A stretch of DNA of 64,000 nt from Bacteroidota bacterium (GTDB lineage: Bacteria; Bacteroidota; Bacteroidia; B-17B0; Aurantibacillaceae): contig JACPOC010000025.1 in assembly GCA_016185125.1 (NCBI GenBank), forward strand, positions 124,001 to 188,000, read 5' to 3'. Made by a program: the position numbers and the translations under genes. Numbering within the stretch: position 1 is the first letter of the stretch; every line of letters starts with the position of its first letter. Below the pieces are notes generated by a model that saw only the letters and a list, made by a program, of their open reading frames with translations, was not told the origin of the DNA and made no database searches. This document shows, piece by piece, positions 8,781-17,849 of this stretch.

Positions 8781-11333
8781 TTAATAAACCACCTGAACAA
8801 ATCCTTTAAATTGAGTATTGGCTTCATCCCCTAACTCAAGGAGAAAGAAATAAGTTCCGGAAGGTAATTTCCCCGAGCCTGTTTTACCGGCCGAGTTAGG
8901 AGCACCGTCCCAATTGTTTTTATATGGCTTGGAAGTATATACAGAATTTCCCCATCGGTTATAAATTTGAAGGCTATTATTGGGGTAATTATCCAGACCT
9001 TTAATTTCAAAATAGTCATTTTTACCGTCGCCATTTGGAGTAATCAATTCAGGAACAATTCCCAAACCATCCTCAATCTTAATTTCTAAAGTATATGTTC
9101 GGGCACAATTACCGTCGATACTTGATGTTAAGGTAACTATATAAGAGCCGGGAGTATTAAAGATATTTGATGGATTTACCTGATTGGAAGCTGCGCCGTT
9201 GGCAAAATTCCAAGTGAAGGTATTTGCTCCTGTACTAAGATTTATAAAGTTAATAGTTGAAGGTGCGGGGCCAATAAGTGTATTAGCAGTAAATGAAGCT
9301 GTAACCGCTGAGTTAAGTACATTTAAAATGGTGGAGCCTTTACAGCCCGTAGTAAGATCTGAGGCGGTTAAAGAATATTGTCCCCCGGAGGCAATCACTA
9401 CACCGGCTCCATTATTAACACTTCCCGTAATGGCAGGTCCCGACCAATTCAAATTAAAAACTGCCGGATCAGCACTTGATATAAGCGTAGCTGATTCGCC
9501 GCTACAAATTAAAGTAGGAGTAGAGGTTATGGATACCGTAGGATTAGTAATAACTGAAATAGTTTGAACAGCTGAAACAGTACTGCAAATATTAGAACTG
9601 ATTACACTATACGTGGTAGTTACCGAAGGACTAACCGCTATACTGTTGGTTTGAGAAGTTGTACTCCAACTATATGTGCCTACTGAAGAGTTTGCTGTGA
9701 GGGTAGCCTGGCTTCCTTCGCACATAATATTAGTATTGGAAGATACCGATAAGGTTACGTTGGGCGTTACATTAACCGTAGCGGATGTTGAAGATACAAA
9801 ACAAGAATTTGATGCAGAAACAGAATAAACGGAAGTTACGCTCGGCGATACCGCAATAGAATTAGTGTTAACGCCTGTTGGGTTCCAGGTATAACTGTTT
9901 CCGGGCTGACTGTTTGCAATAATGCTTGTAGTTTGTGAAGGGCAACTATTAAATAAATTAGAGTTCAACGCTATTGTAGGTACAGTTATAACGGAAATGG
10001 TTTGTAGTGCCGATACTGTAAAACATGAATTGTAACTTAAAACTGTATAAGTTGCAGAAACTGAGGGGGTAACACTTATAGAATTTGTTTGTGTGCCATT
10101 ATTCCATGAATAAGTTCCGGCTGAAGAGTTGGATGTTAGTGTAGCCTGATTACCGCTGCATAATGTATTGGTAGAAGATGATACAGTTAAAGTAATGGTG
10201 GGTATAACATTAACAGCCACGCTGCCCGAGGCCGATGAGCACGCGTTATTGGCCGTAAAGGAATATACCGTATTTACGCTTGGAGAAACTGAAAGGGTGG
10301 GAGTGGTTGCGCCGGTATTCCATAAAAAATTTGTGGCATTGGTAATTGGAGAAAGAGTACCATTTTGCCCGCTGCAAACATTAACCGTGGGATTACTGAA
10401 TGCCAAGGTTGCTGTTGGGATGATCTGCATTGTAAAAACAGTACTGGCAGATAGTGTACTTGCAGTGCATGAACGGGTAACAGTAGCAGTAAGAGAAATT
10501 ACTCCGGCATCACCCGCGCCGGGAGTGTATGTATTAGAAGTGTTGGTGGAGGAAACCACCGCAAACGTTCCGGTTCCGCCTGCCCAGCTAATAAAATTAT
10601 ATAATCCACCTGTTACAGTTGAAGTAATATTTTGCGGCATGCCTACACAAGTTGTATTGCTAATTGCAGCGCTAATGGTAAGTGGAATAAATGGAGCCGT
10701 ACAGCCATTATTAATGTAGGTGGGTGTGCCTACAGCATCATATAAAACTGCTCCACCGTCGCCCGCGCCCGGAACCTGGGCTGCATTTAATAATAGGTTT
10801 CGCGAATAGGTTACAGCATCGGTGCATCCCGGCACACTAAACATCATGGTAAGGGTTCGTAAAGCTATTGAGGGCGTGGTAATGGAGGTATAGTTGGCAA
10901 AATGACCGGCAGTATTTCCGGCGCATTGGGTAATTACAAATAAGGTATCAGATAAATTTACAAAACTTTGTGCTGAGGGATTAAAATTTTCACTTGTAAT
11001 TAATAATACCCTCGAGTTTGCGGGCAATATTCCTCCCACCGGTTCTTTTAAATATCCGCAGGCCACAATAGAGGAGTTTATAGCGGCTATTTTAGCCGTT
11101 GTTAACGTGCTTTGACAAATTCCTAAGTAGCTGTTATTAGGCCAGTTAACTGATAAAGTTGCAATACTAAGGGGGGTGGCGCCAATTTTTAGTCCCACCA
11201 TTTCGTTTTGGCCTTCATTTCCGCCATCGCAACCATCCACTAAAATACTGGTAATTTCAAAACATTGAGATTTTGTTAAAAAAGGAATGAGTAATAGCAG
11301 AAAATATATTTTTGTACGAAACATTTTGTGCAT
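8781..11333 (-). CDS. Secreted multi-domain protein with gliding-motility-associated C-terminal domain (T9SS cargo)
   Basis: The 850-residue protein has a signal peptide (about 1-22) and a lamin-tail-like N-terminal region (ITSILVDGCDGGNEGQNE). About five Ig/PKD-like modules follow, each with a CSG or CxG start and an SVSPSVxxxYxV end. The CHU_C / gliding-motility-associated C-terminal domain occupies about residues 756-850 and includes LITPNGDGKND, IYNRWGNSVY and PSGTYFF. This domain is a known T9SS type B sorting signal, so the protein should be exported and attached at the cell surface. Two modules about 147 residues apart (near residues 389 and 536) are strongly alike, pointing to internal duplication. 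It lies 36 bases after the next cargo gene and probably shares its transcript. Confidence 0.88.
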   Translation of the reverse strand: MHKMFRTKIYFLLLLIPFLTKSQCFEITSILVDGCDGGNEGQNEMVGLKIGATPLSIATLSVNWPNNSYLGICQSTLTTAKIAAINSSIVACGYLKEPVGGILPANSRVLLITSENFNPSAQSFVNLSDTLFVITQCAGNTAGHFANYTSITTPSIALRTLTMMFSVPGCTDAVTYSRNLLLNAAQVPGAGDGGAVLYDAVGTPTYINNGCTAPFIPLTISAAISNTTCVGMPQNITSTVTGGLYNFISWAGGTGTFAVVSSTNTSNTYTPGAGDAGVISLTATVTRSCTASTLSASTVFTMQIIPTATLAFSNPTVNVCSGQNGTLSPITNATNFLWNTGATTPTLSVSPSVNTVYSFTANNACSSASGSVAVNVIPTITLTVSSSTNTLCSGNQATLTSNSSAGTYSWNNGTQTNSISVTPSVSATYTVLSYNSCFTVSALQTISVITVPTIALNSNLFNSCPSQTTSIIANSQPGNSYTWNPTGVNTNSIAVSPSVTSVYSVSASNSCFVSSTSATVNVTPNVTLSVSSNTNIMCEGSQATLTANSSVGTYSWSTTSQTNSIAVSPSVTTTYSVISSNICSTVSAVQTISVITNPTVSITSTPTLICSGESATLISSADPAVFNLNWSGPAITGSVNNGAGVVIASGGQYSLTASDLTTGCKGSTILNVLNSAVTASFTANTLIGPAPSTINFINLSTGANTFTWNFANGAASNQVNPSNIFNTPGSYIVTLTSSIDGNCARTYTLEIKIEDGLGIVPELITPNGDGKNDYFEIKGLDNYPNNSLQIYNRWGNSVYTSKPYKNNWDGAPNSAGKTGSGKLPSGTYFFLLELGDEANTQFKGFVQVVY

Positions 11334-11369
11334 TTTAGTTTTTATTATTTGGTTTGAGTAATTATCGTT

Positions 11370-13001
11370 TTAATAAATTATTATTTTTGAAACGCCCAGT
11401 TGAGGGTAACTTTCGCATTGAAGTAAAAAAAGGCCCTTTCCAATATCCCGTTTAGAGATAAAGGTTGGATTATTTGCATCGATTGTTATTTTTTTAATTA
11501 TTCGCCCTGTTACATCCAATAAGTTAAGCTCAGCGTTTTTTAAAGTGGTGTTGGAGGTAATAATCAAATCATCCTCATTTTGTGAGTATAAAAAATTATT
11601 GCTTTTATTCATGTAATTTACCGAAATAATTGGCTGAAGCGTCACCTTTCCGTCATTATCAACATTACTTAAACGGTAATAATTTAAACCTTTAACAGGA
11701 GAATTATCAAAGGCATGATAGCTAAGGTTTTTATTAGACTGCGAACTTGGCATTACAGTCTCAAATTTAATCCAATTAATTGCATCCACACTTTTTTCTA
11801 TCCAATATTCACGCGTATTTACTTCTGAGGCAACGTTCCATGTTAAACGAACCGCCCCTTCCTCCTGCGTGGCATAAAAATCAGTAAGTTCAATAGGAAG
11901 AACCACAAAACCGGCACAACCAGGATTGCTGATGTAAGATGGGGTTCCGGAAGGGCTAAAAGCAACAATGGCCCCATCACTATTAACACCTGCACTAGGA
12001 TTAAAAGCGCGCTCTACAGAGCATCCTGTACTTCTATTTCTGATGGTGGTAAATCTTAAGGCATTGTTTGTATTTGAATATCGGCCTGCGCAGTTAGTGG
12101 TATTGCTTACAAATACACAATAATAATTACCGCCACTACCACATAATGATCCAAAATTGACGGTGGTCGAAGGTGGATTACCCATAAAAACAATAACTCT
12201 TCCGTTTGCCGGAATTATATTCCCCGGTGGGCTAAGAAAAAATCCTGTACACCCGGCTACCCCATTTAAAGCAGTAACATAGGTGGCATTGGTTGTAAAA
12301 AATTCATCGCAGGGATTATTTGCGCTGTTTCCACAAAAAGTAGTGCCCTCCGGCCCTACTCCGGACGTGGGAACCGTAATTTCTAAATCATTTAAATTGA
12401 ACGCCGAATTGCCATTTTGAAAAGATAAAAACTCGTCGGTTCCTTCACAAGTATCCGCATTACAGCTGTTATAAACAATGCTTGTAAACCATAAAAAACT
12501 GTTTGTAGTACAAGTTCCTGTTTTATTTAAAATGGTAAAATCATCTATAGCCACATTTACCCCTGAAGTAACCTTTGTATAGGTGATTCGTACTTGTGTT
12601 GCTGTGGTAGGAAAGGATGCTTCGAAAATTCTTGCAGTAGTATTAAAAGTAAAAGTGGCCGGAGTGCAGCTGTTCCACAATAAACCGTCGAAATATTCAA
12701 TTGTAACAATATCCGAAAGTGTTGGCGAGCCCGTAGCTTTGCCCCAAAAAGTAATGGTATTGGCCGTACCTGCCGTAAAAACTGCCGAGGTGATCCGGTC
12801 TCCGGTAGCATCCATACTTATGCTCGGGGCTGTTTTTCCATAATTTGCATTAGTATTATAGATTGAACCGATAGAAGTAAAAGTCCAGCCTGCAGGGGGA
12901 GTAGTTCCTCCGTTAAATTCTTCTTCAATAATTATTTGTGCACGAAATCCATTGCCTAACAACAGAAAAATAAACACTAACGCTATACCAATTTTTTTCA
13001 T
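11370..13001 (-). CDS. Secreted T9SS type A sorting-domain protein
   Basis: The 543-residue protein has a signal peptide (about 1-21). A jelly-roll-like segment (about 22-155) with FTFNTTARIFEASFP is followed by a lamin-tail-like region with WFTSIVYNSC. A module beginning PIELTDFYATQEEG comes next, the usual lead-in to T9SS cargo tails. The last about 75 residues are a type A sorting domain with LLDVTGRIIKK and GKGLFLLQ. The tail directs T9SS export and surface attachment or release. The overall layout resembles that of the two neighbouring cargo genes. No catalytic residues are recognised, so the role is probably structural or adhesive; that part is inference. Confidence 0.87.
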   Translation of the reverse strand: MKKIGIALVFIFLLLGNGFRAQIIIEEEFNGGTTPPAGWTFTSIGSIYNTNANYGKTAPSISMDATGDRITSAVFTAGTANTITFWGKATGSPTLSDIVTIEYFDGLLWNSCTPATFTFNTTARIFEASFPTTATQVRITYTKVTSGVNVAIDDFTILNKTGTCTTNSFLWFTSIVYNSCNADTCEGTDEFLSFQNGNSAFNLNDLEITVPTSGVGPEGTTFCGNSANNPCDEFFTTNATYVTALNGVAGCTGFFLSPPGNIIPANGRVIVFMGNPPSTTVNFGSLCGSGGNYYCVFVSNTTNCAGRYSNTNNALRFTTIRNRSTGCSVERAFNPSAGVNSDGAIVAFSPSGTPSYISNPGCAGFVVLPIELTDFYATQEEGAVRLTWNVASEVNTREYWIEKSVDAINWIKFETVMPSSQSNKNLSYHAFDNSPVKGLNYYRLSNVDNDGKVTLQPIISVNYMNKSNNFLYSQNEDDLIITSNTTLKNAELNLLDVTGRIIKKITIDANNPTFISKRDIGKGLFLLQCESYPQLGVSKIIIY

Positions 13002-13095
13002 TATACTTTTTAAAAATATAAATTAAAAGCGGTTAGGGATTTCTTAAACTAAATGTTTAACTTCCTTTAGGGAATCACTTCTATAAAACGAATAC

Positions 13096-13103
13096 CAAAT
13101 TTA
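13096..13103 (-). promoter_or_regulatory. Candidate Bacteroidota -7 box (TAAATTTG, minus strand)
   Basis: The plus strand reads CAAATTTA, a perfect reverse complement of TAnnTTTG. It lies 95 bases upstream of the 543-residue cargo gene. No CAA (the -33 TTG) is seen at the expected spacing, so this is a partial match only. Confidence 0.35.
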
Positions 13104-13237
13104 CAAAAATTAAGCGAGAGGAGGAAAACATAATTTATTAATTAAACGTTAATAAATGTAGATTTTGAAAAATGGGGTTAAATTTCAGCTCTTCTTTACG
13201 GCATAATTAGTAGAAGCTAAAGCTATATTAGTCGATA

Positions 13238-14359
13238 CTATTGGAGCAATAATTTTTTTAGGCTATTGTTTGTAGCCTGAAAACCAACAAGATAGAGGCC
13301 ATTTGCTAACTCAGACTTATTAAAACTTAAAACTTTATCCGAGGTATCATTTTTTAGGATCTTTACTATTCTTCCCGACATATCTCTGATAATAATATCC
13401 TCAATCGGTGCATTATTACCCAATATAATGTTTACCAATTCCGCAGATACATTTAAGAATAACTGATCGCCTGATTTAAAATCGTAAAGTACAGAAATTA
13501 TTTTTGATTCATTTTTAGTTCCATCCAGGTTAACATTTAAAAGTTTATAATAATTAATTCCTTTTTCAGGAGTAAAGTCTGTTCCAAAATAAGATAAATT
13601 TGTGTTTCCGGAACTCCCTGCTATCGATTGAATAGTTTGAAACGGAATGAAATTAATTCCATCTCTGCTTTTTTCTAATTGATAATATGATACATCAGTT
13701 TCGGTGCTAACATTCCATTTTAAAAGAATGGAGCCGTCATTTTCAACGCCGGAAAAGTCGGTTAATTTAATTGGAAGTACGCCACTACAGGATGCCCCGC
13801 AGGAACCGGATAAAGATATGGTATACGTAACTATTTCATCGCTTCGGTTAGCCGATCCCCAAATTAAAATGGTTCCACCTGTTTGAGTTAATGAACAGCT
13901 CACGTCTGCATTGGCACTTCCTAAACATCCGGCTAAGGTAATACCGGGGGTGCTTGTTCCATTGCCACAATTACCCGTATTAGTTCCATACACATTCATA
14001 TTATTTATTCCTAATTTATCATTTGCATCCATTCCTGAATTTGTGCAACTACCTCCTCTTTTTTTAAATTCAGCGGTTATAACTCCCGTGCAGCCCGCTG
14101 GTAAAGTAAAGGCAGTGGACATAGTTTGATGGCCGCCAGAAGCAGAGCCAAAACAATTACCGTTATTAACTGTGCCATTGCACATGGGTCCAAATCCTCC
14201 ATAGGTAGTTGAAAGGTCGCACCCGGAAGTGCAGCCTTGACCATTATTACATGCCGAATAAATGCCCATTCCGCCAGATAAGGTACAGCCGGCTAGGGAA
14301 ACCTGTCCGCTTAAAGATATGCATACAAACAGCATTAAGAATATTAATGCATTTTTCAT
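13238..14359 (-). CDS. Secreted T9SS type A sorting-domain protein, Cys/Gly-rich N-terminal half
   Basis: The 373-residue protein has a signal peptide (about 1-19). The N-terminal half (20-195) is rich in Cys, Gly and Asn with many paired cysteines (ACNNGQGCTSGCDLS, CGNGTSTPG), suggesting disulfide stabilisation outside the cell. A linker module PIKLTDFSGVENDGSILLKW follows, matching that of the neighbouring cargo protein. It ends with a type A sorting domain (IIRDMSGRIVKIL, ELANGLYLVGFQ). It is probably exported by the T9SS. No enzyme motif is recognised. It is separated from the next cargo gene by 236 bases that hold that gene's promoter candidate. Confidence 0.83.
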   Translation of the reverse strand: MKNALIFLMLFVCISLSGQVSLAGCTLSGGMGIYSACNNGQGCTSGCDLSTTYGGFGPMCNGTVNNGNCFGSASGGHQTMSTAFTLPAGCTGVITAEFKKRGGSCTNSGMDANDKLGINNMNVYGTNTGNCGNGTSTPGITLAGCLGSANADVSCSLTQTGGTILIWGSANRSDEIVTYTISLSGSCGASCSGVLPIKLTDFSGVENDGSILLKWNVSTETDVSYYQLEKSRDGINFIPFQTIQSIAGSSGNTNLSYFGTDFTPEKGINYYKLLNVNLDGTKNESKIISVLYDFKSGDQLFLNVSAELVNIILGNNAPIEDIIIRDMSGRIVKILKNDTSDKVLSFNKSELANGLYLVGFQATNNSLKKLLLQ

Positions 14360-14404
14360 TTTTATAAATTTGGTTTTATGTAATTATTATTTCTTTCATG
14401 ACTG

Positions 14405-14412
14405 CAAACCTA
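14405..14412 (-). promoter_or_regulatory. Candidate Bacteroidota -7 box (TAGGTTTG, minus strand)
   Basis: The plus strand reads CAAACCTA, a perfect match to the reverse complement of TAnnTTTG. It lies 46 bases upstream of the cargo gene starting at 14359. No -33 TTG is seen at 19-base spacing. Confidence 0.4.
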
Positions 14413-14541
14413 AATCACCCACCTTACCATGGTATCATCTTAACATTATATAATTCCTATTTAAAAGTTTACACAGCAACATTTAATTTAATTTTTAACA
14501 ATTGTACAATTAAACAGAGTTAATGGATAAAAGAAATTAAC

Positions 14542-14549
14542 TATCTTTA
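14542..14549 (+). promoter_or_regulatory. Candidate Bacteroidota -7 box (TATCTTTA)
   Basis: A one-mismatch match to TAnnTTTG lies 18 bases before the ATG of the thioredoxin-like gene. A TTA triplet stands 19 bases upstream (14520-14522), close to the -33 TTG. Confidence 0.35.
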
Positions 14550-14567
14550 TATTATATAAATTATATA

Positions 14568-15186
14568 ATGAAAAGAAAAGCCTCCCTTCTGTTTATTTTA
14601 CTGATTGTTTGTACTGTAACTTTTTCTTTTATTAGCCATGCTTCGTTTGAAGACTTGCCATTAAATGCGCCTATTGCTAAAGGTGATTATAAAATGAAAG
14701 ATGTTTCAGGAAAAGAAACTTGTCTGAATGAAGTTAAAACACCAAAGGGATTACTTGTTATTTTTACCTGCAATACTTGTCCGTACGTAAAACTCAGCGA
14801 GTCGCGTATAAAAGAATATTCAGATTATTGTCTGGCTAACGGCATTGGCTGTATTTTAGTAAACAGTAATGAGGGGCAAAGAAACGAAGATGACAGCTTT
14901 GAAAAAAATGATTTCTTATTATACTTCTCAAAATTTAAAATGTGCTTATGCAGTTGACGCTAAAAGTATTCTTGCAAACGCTTTTGGGGCAACCCGCACG
15001 CCTCAATGTTTTTTGTTCTCCCAAAAAGGACTTGTATATAAAGGAGCAATTGATGATAATGTTAAAGATGCTTCTGCTGTTAAATCGGCTTATTTAAAGG
15101 AGGCTTTAGGTGCGGTTAATAAAGGCACAACCCCAACAGTTCAAGAAACTAAATCTATTGGCTGTACCATTAAGCGTGTTGAGTAA
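14568..15186 (+). pseudogene. Exported thioredoxin-like (redoxin) protein, frameshifted in an A-run
   Basis: The first frame (14568-14957) gives a signal peptide (about 1-26) and a thioredoxin-fold start with the redox motif CNTC (Cys68, Cys71) followed by PYVKLSESR. The similarity then jumps to the +1 frame, which carries KMISYYTSQNLKCAYAVD, the FGATRTPQCFLF cis-Pro segment and a natural C-terminus ending at 15186. The switch falls at seven A's (14902-14908); six A's would restore one continuous frame of about 205 residues with SFEKMISYY at the junction. A base insertion, an assembly error or slippage could each explain it. The family consists of periplasmic peroxiredoxin/thioredoxin-like proteins. 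The domain call is firm; whether the gene is dead is not. Confidence 0.75.
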
Positions 15187-15197
15187 TTCTTTTTTAA

Positions 15198-15380
<183 letters not shown>

Positions 15381-15425
15381 TAAAATCCCCTTTTCTGTTT
15401 CTTTTGTAAATTAGCACATAATTTT

Positions 15426-17444
15426 ATGACAGCAGAACAGTTTCACCAGCAAATACTCACTGGCATTCCCGCGGAATTGCCTGAATTAAAAACTTACGAC
15501 CTCCAAATCAATCATGCTCCCACAAGAAAAGATATTCTTTCTATTGAAGAAAAAAAATTAGCCCTACGTAACGCGCTCCGCTATTTCGGTAAAAAACATC
15601 ATGCCATTCTTGCCAAAGAATTTGCCGATGAGTTAAAAACCTTCGGACGCATTTACATGTATCGCTTTCGTCCGGATTATAAAATGTACGCAAGGCCAAT
15701 TTATGAATATCCGCATAAGTCCATTCAGGCAGCTGCAATTATGCACATGCTAAGCAATAATCTGGATTATGCAGTGGCACAACATCCCCATGAGCTGATT
15801 ACTTATGGAGGCAATGGCGCGGTTTTTCAAAACTGGGCACAGTATCTATTAACCATGCAGTATTTGGCTATTATGACCGACACACAAACGCTTGCCCTGT
15901 ACAGCGGACATCCAATGGGCTTGTTTCCTTCTCATAAAGATGCTCCCCGGGTTGTAATAACAAATGGCATGATGATACCAAATTACAGTAAGCCGGACGA
16001 TCTGGAAAAATACAACGCATTAGGTGTAACACAGTACGGGCAAATGACAGCCGGCAGCTTCATGTATATTGGCCCCCAAGGCATTGTACATGGCACAACC
16101 ATAACCGTTATGAACGCCGCGCGCAAAAAGTTTAAAACAGAAGAAGAAAGAAAAGGAAAATTATTTGTAACCTGCGGATTAGGAGGCATGAGCGGTGCGC
16201 AGCCAAAAGCCGCAAAAATAGCAGGCCTTGTTTCCATTACTGCTGAAATAAATCCAAAGGCTGTTAAAACCCGTCACTCGCAAGGTTGGGTAGATGAAGT
16301 GTTTACTAATTTGGATTTTTTAATTAATCGGACAAGAGAAGCACAAAACAATAAAGAAGCAATCAGCCTTGCCTATGAAGGAAACGTTGTTGATTTATGG
16401 GAAAGACTGGTTAAAGAAAATATTAAGGTTGATATAGGAACCGATCAAACTTCGTTACATAATCCTTGGTCAGGAGGTTATTATCCCGTAGGTTTATCAC
16501 TGGAAGAAAGTAATAAAATGATGGCCGAAAATCCTGAACAGTTTAAAATACAAGTTCAGCAAACGTTAGTTCGTCACATTAATGCTGTTAACACGCTTCA
16601 TCAAAAAGGGATGTATTTTTTTGATTATGGTAATGCGTTTTTGTTAGAAGTATCAAGAGCGGGTGGCGATGTTTTTAAAAATAAAGAAGCCGGTGAGTTT
16701 AAATATAATTCTTACGTGCAGGATATTTTAGGGCCCATGTGCTTTGATTACGGCTTTGGTCCGTTCAGATGGGTTTGCACCAGTGCTGAAGAAAAAGATC
16801 TAAAAAAAACTGATGAAATTGCTTTAGCTGTTTTAGAAGAAATACATAAAACTGCACCCGACGAAATTAAACAACAACTTAGCGATAATATTGTATGGAT
16901 TCGGAACGCCATGAAAAACAATTTAGTAGTTGGCTCGCAGGCAAGGATTTTATATGCCGACAGCGAAGGCCGTGTAAAAATTGCGGAGGCCATTAACAAA
17001 GCTATTGCGGATAAGAAGATTTCTGCGCCTGTAGTTCTGGGTCGCGACCATCACGATGTAAGCGGAACCGATTCACCTTATCGCGAAACATCTAACATTT
17101 ACGATGGTTCAAAATTTACCGCTGATATGGCTGTACAGAATTTTGTAGGCGATTCATTTCGTGGTGCCACGTGGATAAGCCTGCACAATGGCGGTGGCGT
17201 AGGTTGGGGCGAAGTAATCAATGGAGGATTTGGATTGGTTTTGGATGGAACCGAAGATGCGGACAGAAGATTAAAATCGATGCTTTTTTGGGATGTGAAT
17301 AATGGCATTGCCCGAAGAAGCTGGGCGCGAAACAAAGAAGCCGTTTTTGCCATTAAAAGAGAAATGGAAAGAACGCCAAACTTGAAAGTTACACTTCCAA
17401 ATTTGGTGGATGATAAAATTCTTGAGGGATTGCTAAACTTTTAA
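15426..17444 (+). CDS. hutU: Urocanate hydratase
   Basis: The 672-residue protein is a full-length urocanase, the second step of histidine degradation (urocanate to imidazolonepropionate) using tightly bound NAD+. Recognisable features are the Rossmann-type stretch TCGLGGMSGAQPKAAKIAG (about residues 244-262), the NAD/substrate segment DQTSLHNPWSGGYYP (about 341-355), and the C-terminal GRDHHDVSGTDSPYRE and HNGGGVGWGEV motifs. It is longer than the roughly 560-residue proteobacterial enzyme, as is normal for the Bacteroidota form. No hutH, hutI or hutG lies in the window, so the rest of the pathway must be elsewhere. It is convergent with mscL, leaving 14 bases between stop codons. Confidence 0.95.
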   Translation: MTAEQFHQQILTGIPAELPELKTYDLQINHAPTRKDILSIEEKKLALRNALRYFGKKHHAILAKEFADELKTFGRIYMYRFRPDYKMYARPIYEYPHKSIQAAAIMHMLSNNLDYAVAQHPHELITYGGNGAVFQNWAQYLLTMQYLAIMTDTQTLALYSGHPMGLFPSHKDAPRVVITNGMMIPNYSKPDDLEKYNALGVTQYGQMTAGSFMYIGPQGIVHGTTITVMNAARKKFKTEEERKGKLFVTCGLGGMSGAQPKAAKIAGLVSITAEINPKAVKTRHSQGWVDEVFTNLDFLINRTREAQNNKEAISLAYEGNVVDLWERLVKENIKVDIGTDQTSLHNPWSGGYYPVGLSLEESNKMMAENPEQFKIQVQQTLVRHINAVNTLHQKGMYFFDYGNAFLLEVSRAGGDVFKNKEAGEFKYNSYVQDILGPMCFDYGFGPFRWVCTSAEEKDLKKTDEIALAVLEEIHKTAPDEIKQQLSDNIVWIRNAMKNNLVVGSQARILYADSEGRVKIAEAINKAIADKKISAPVVLGRDHHDVSGTDSPYRETSNIYDGSKFTADMAVQNFVGDSFRGATWISLHNGGGVGWGEVINGGFGLVLDGTEDADRRLKSMLFWDVNNGIARRSWARNKEAVFAIKREMERTPNLKVTLPNLVDDKILEGLLNF

Positions 17445-17458
17445 AATTTAGATTGTAG

Positions 17459-17836
17459 TTATTTTTTCAACGAATCTCTTATTTCAGCAAGTAAAATTTC
17501 AGTTTTGGTAGGCTCCGGAATTACTATAACAACCGGCTCATTCTTTTTAATTTTATTGATAGCTTTTATAATTAAAAAAAGTATAAACGCAACAATTATA
17601 AAATTAATCACGTTCGATAAAAAAGCGCCATATTTAACTGAGCCAAAAACTGTAAGGTCTTTAATATTGCTTAAGTGTGCCGCATCCAAAGCCGGCTTTA
17701 AAAGTAACGGAGTAATCACATCATCAATTAAGGATCCAATAATTTTATTAAATGCCGCCCCAATTACCACACCCACTGCCAAATCAATAACATTTCCTCG
17801 TAATGTAAATTCCTTAAATTCTTTTACTAATCCCAT
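17459..17836 (-). CDS. mscL: Large-conductance mechanosensitive channel
   Basis: The 125-residue protein matches MscL along its length: the N-terminal EFKEFTLRGNVIDLAVGVVIGAAF segment (shown in part: FTLRGNVIDLAVGVVIGAAF) forms the pore helix, followed by IIGSLIDDVITPLL, a short periplasmic loop with FGSVKYGAFLSNVINFIIVAF leading into the second helix, and the cytoplasmic bundle ending LLAEIRDSLKK. MscL opens under membrane tension to release solutes on hypo-osmotic shock. It lies 13 bases downstream of the OmpA-type lipoprotein gene on the same strand, likely in one transcript. Confidence 0.96.
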   Translation of the reverse strand: MGLVKEFKEFTLRGNVIDLAVGVVIGAAFNKIIGSLIDDVITPLLLKPALDAAHLSNIKDLTVFGSVKYGAFLSNVINFIIVAFILFLIIKAINKIKKNEPVVIVIPEPTKTEILLAEIRDSLKK

Positions 17837-17849
17837 TTGCTATATTTTA

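Noticed and set aside
10168-10719. 183-residue plus-strand ORF opposite the T9SS cargo gene
   Set aside because: It is a shadow of the low-complexity Thr/Val/Ser-rich coding strand and has the composition expected from that.
14425-14434. Palindrome TACCATGGTA as an operator
   Set aside because: It is only 10 bases, lies between divergent genes without a second copy, and could easily occur by chance.
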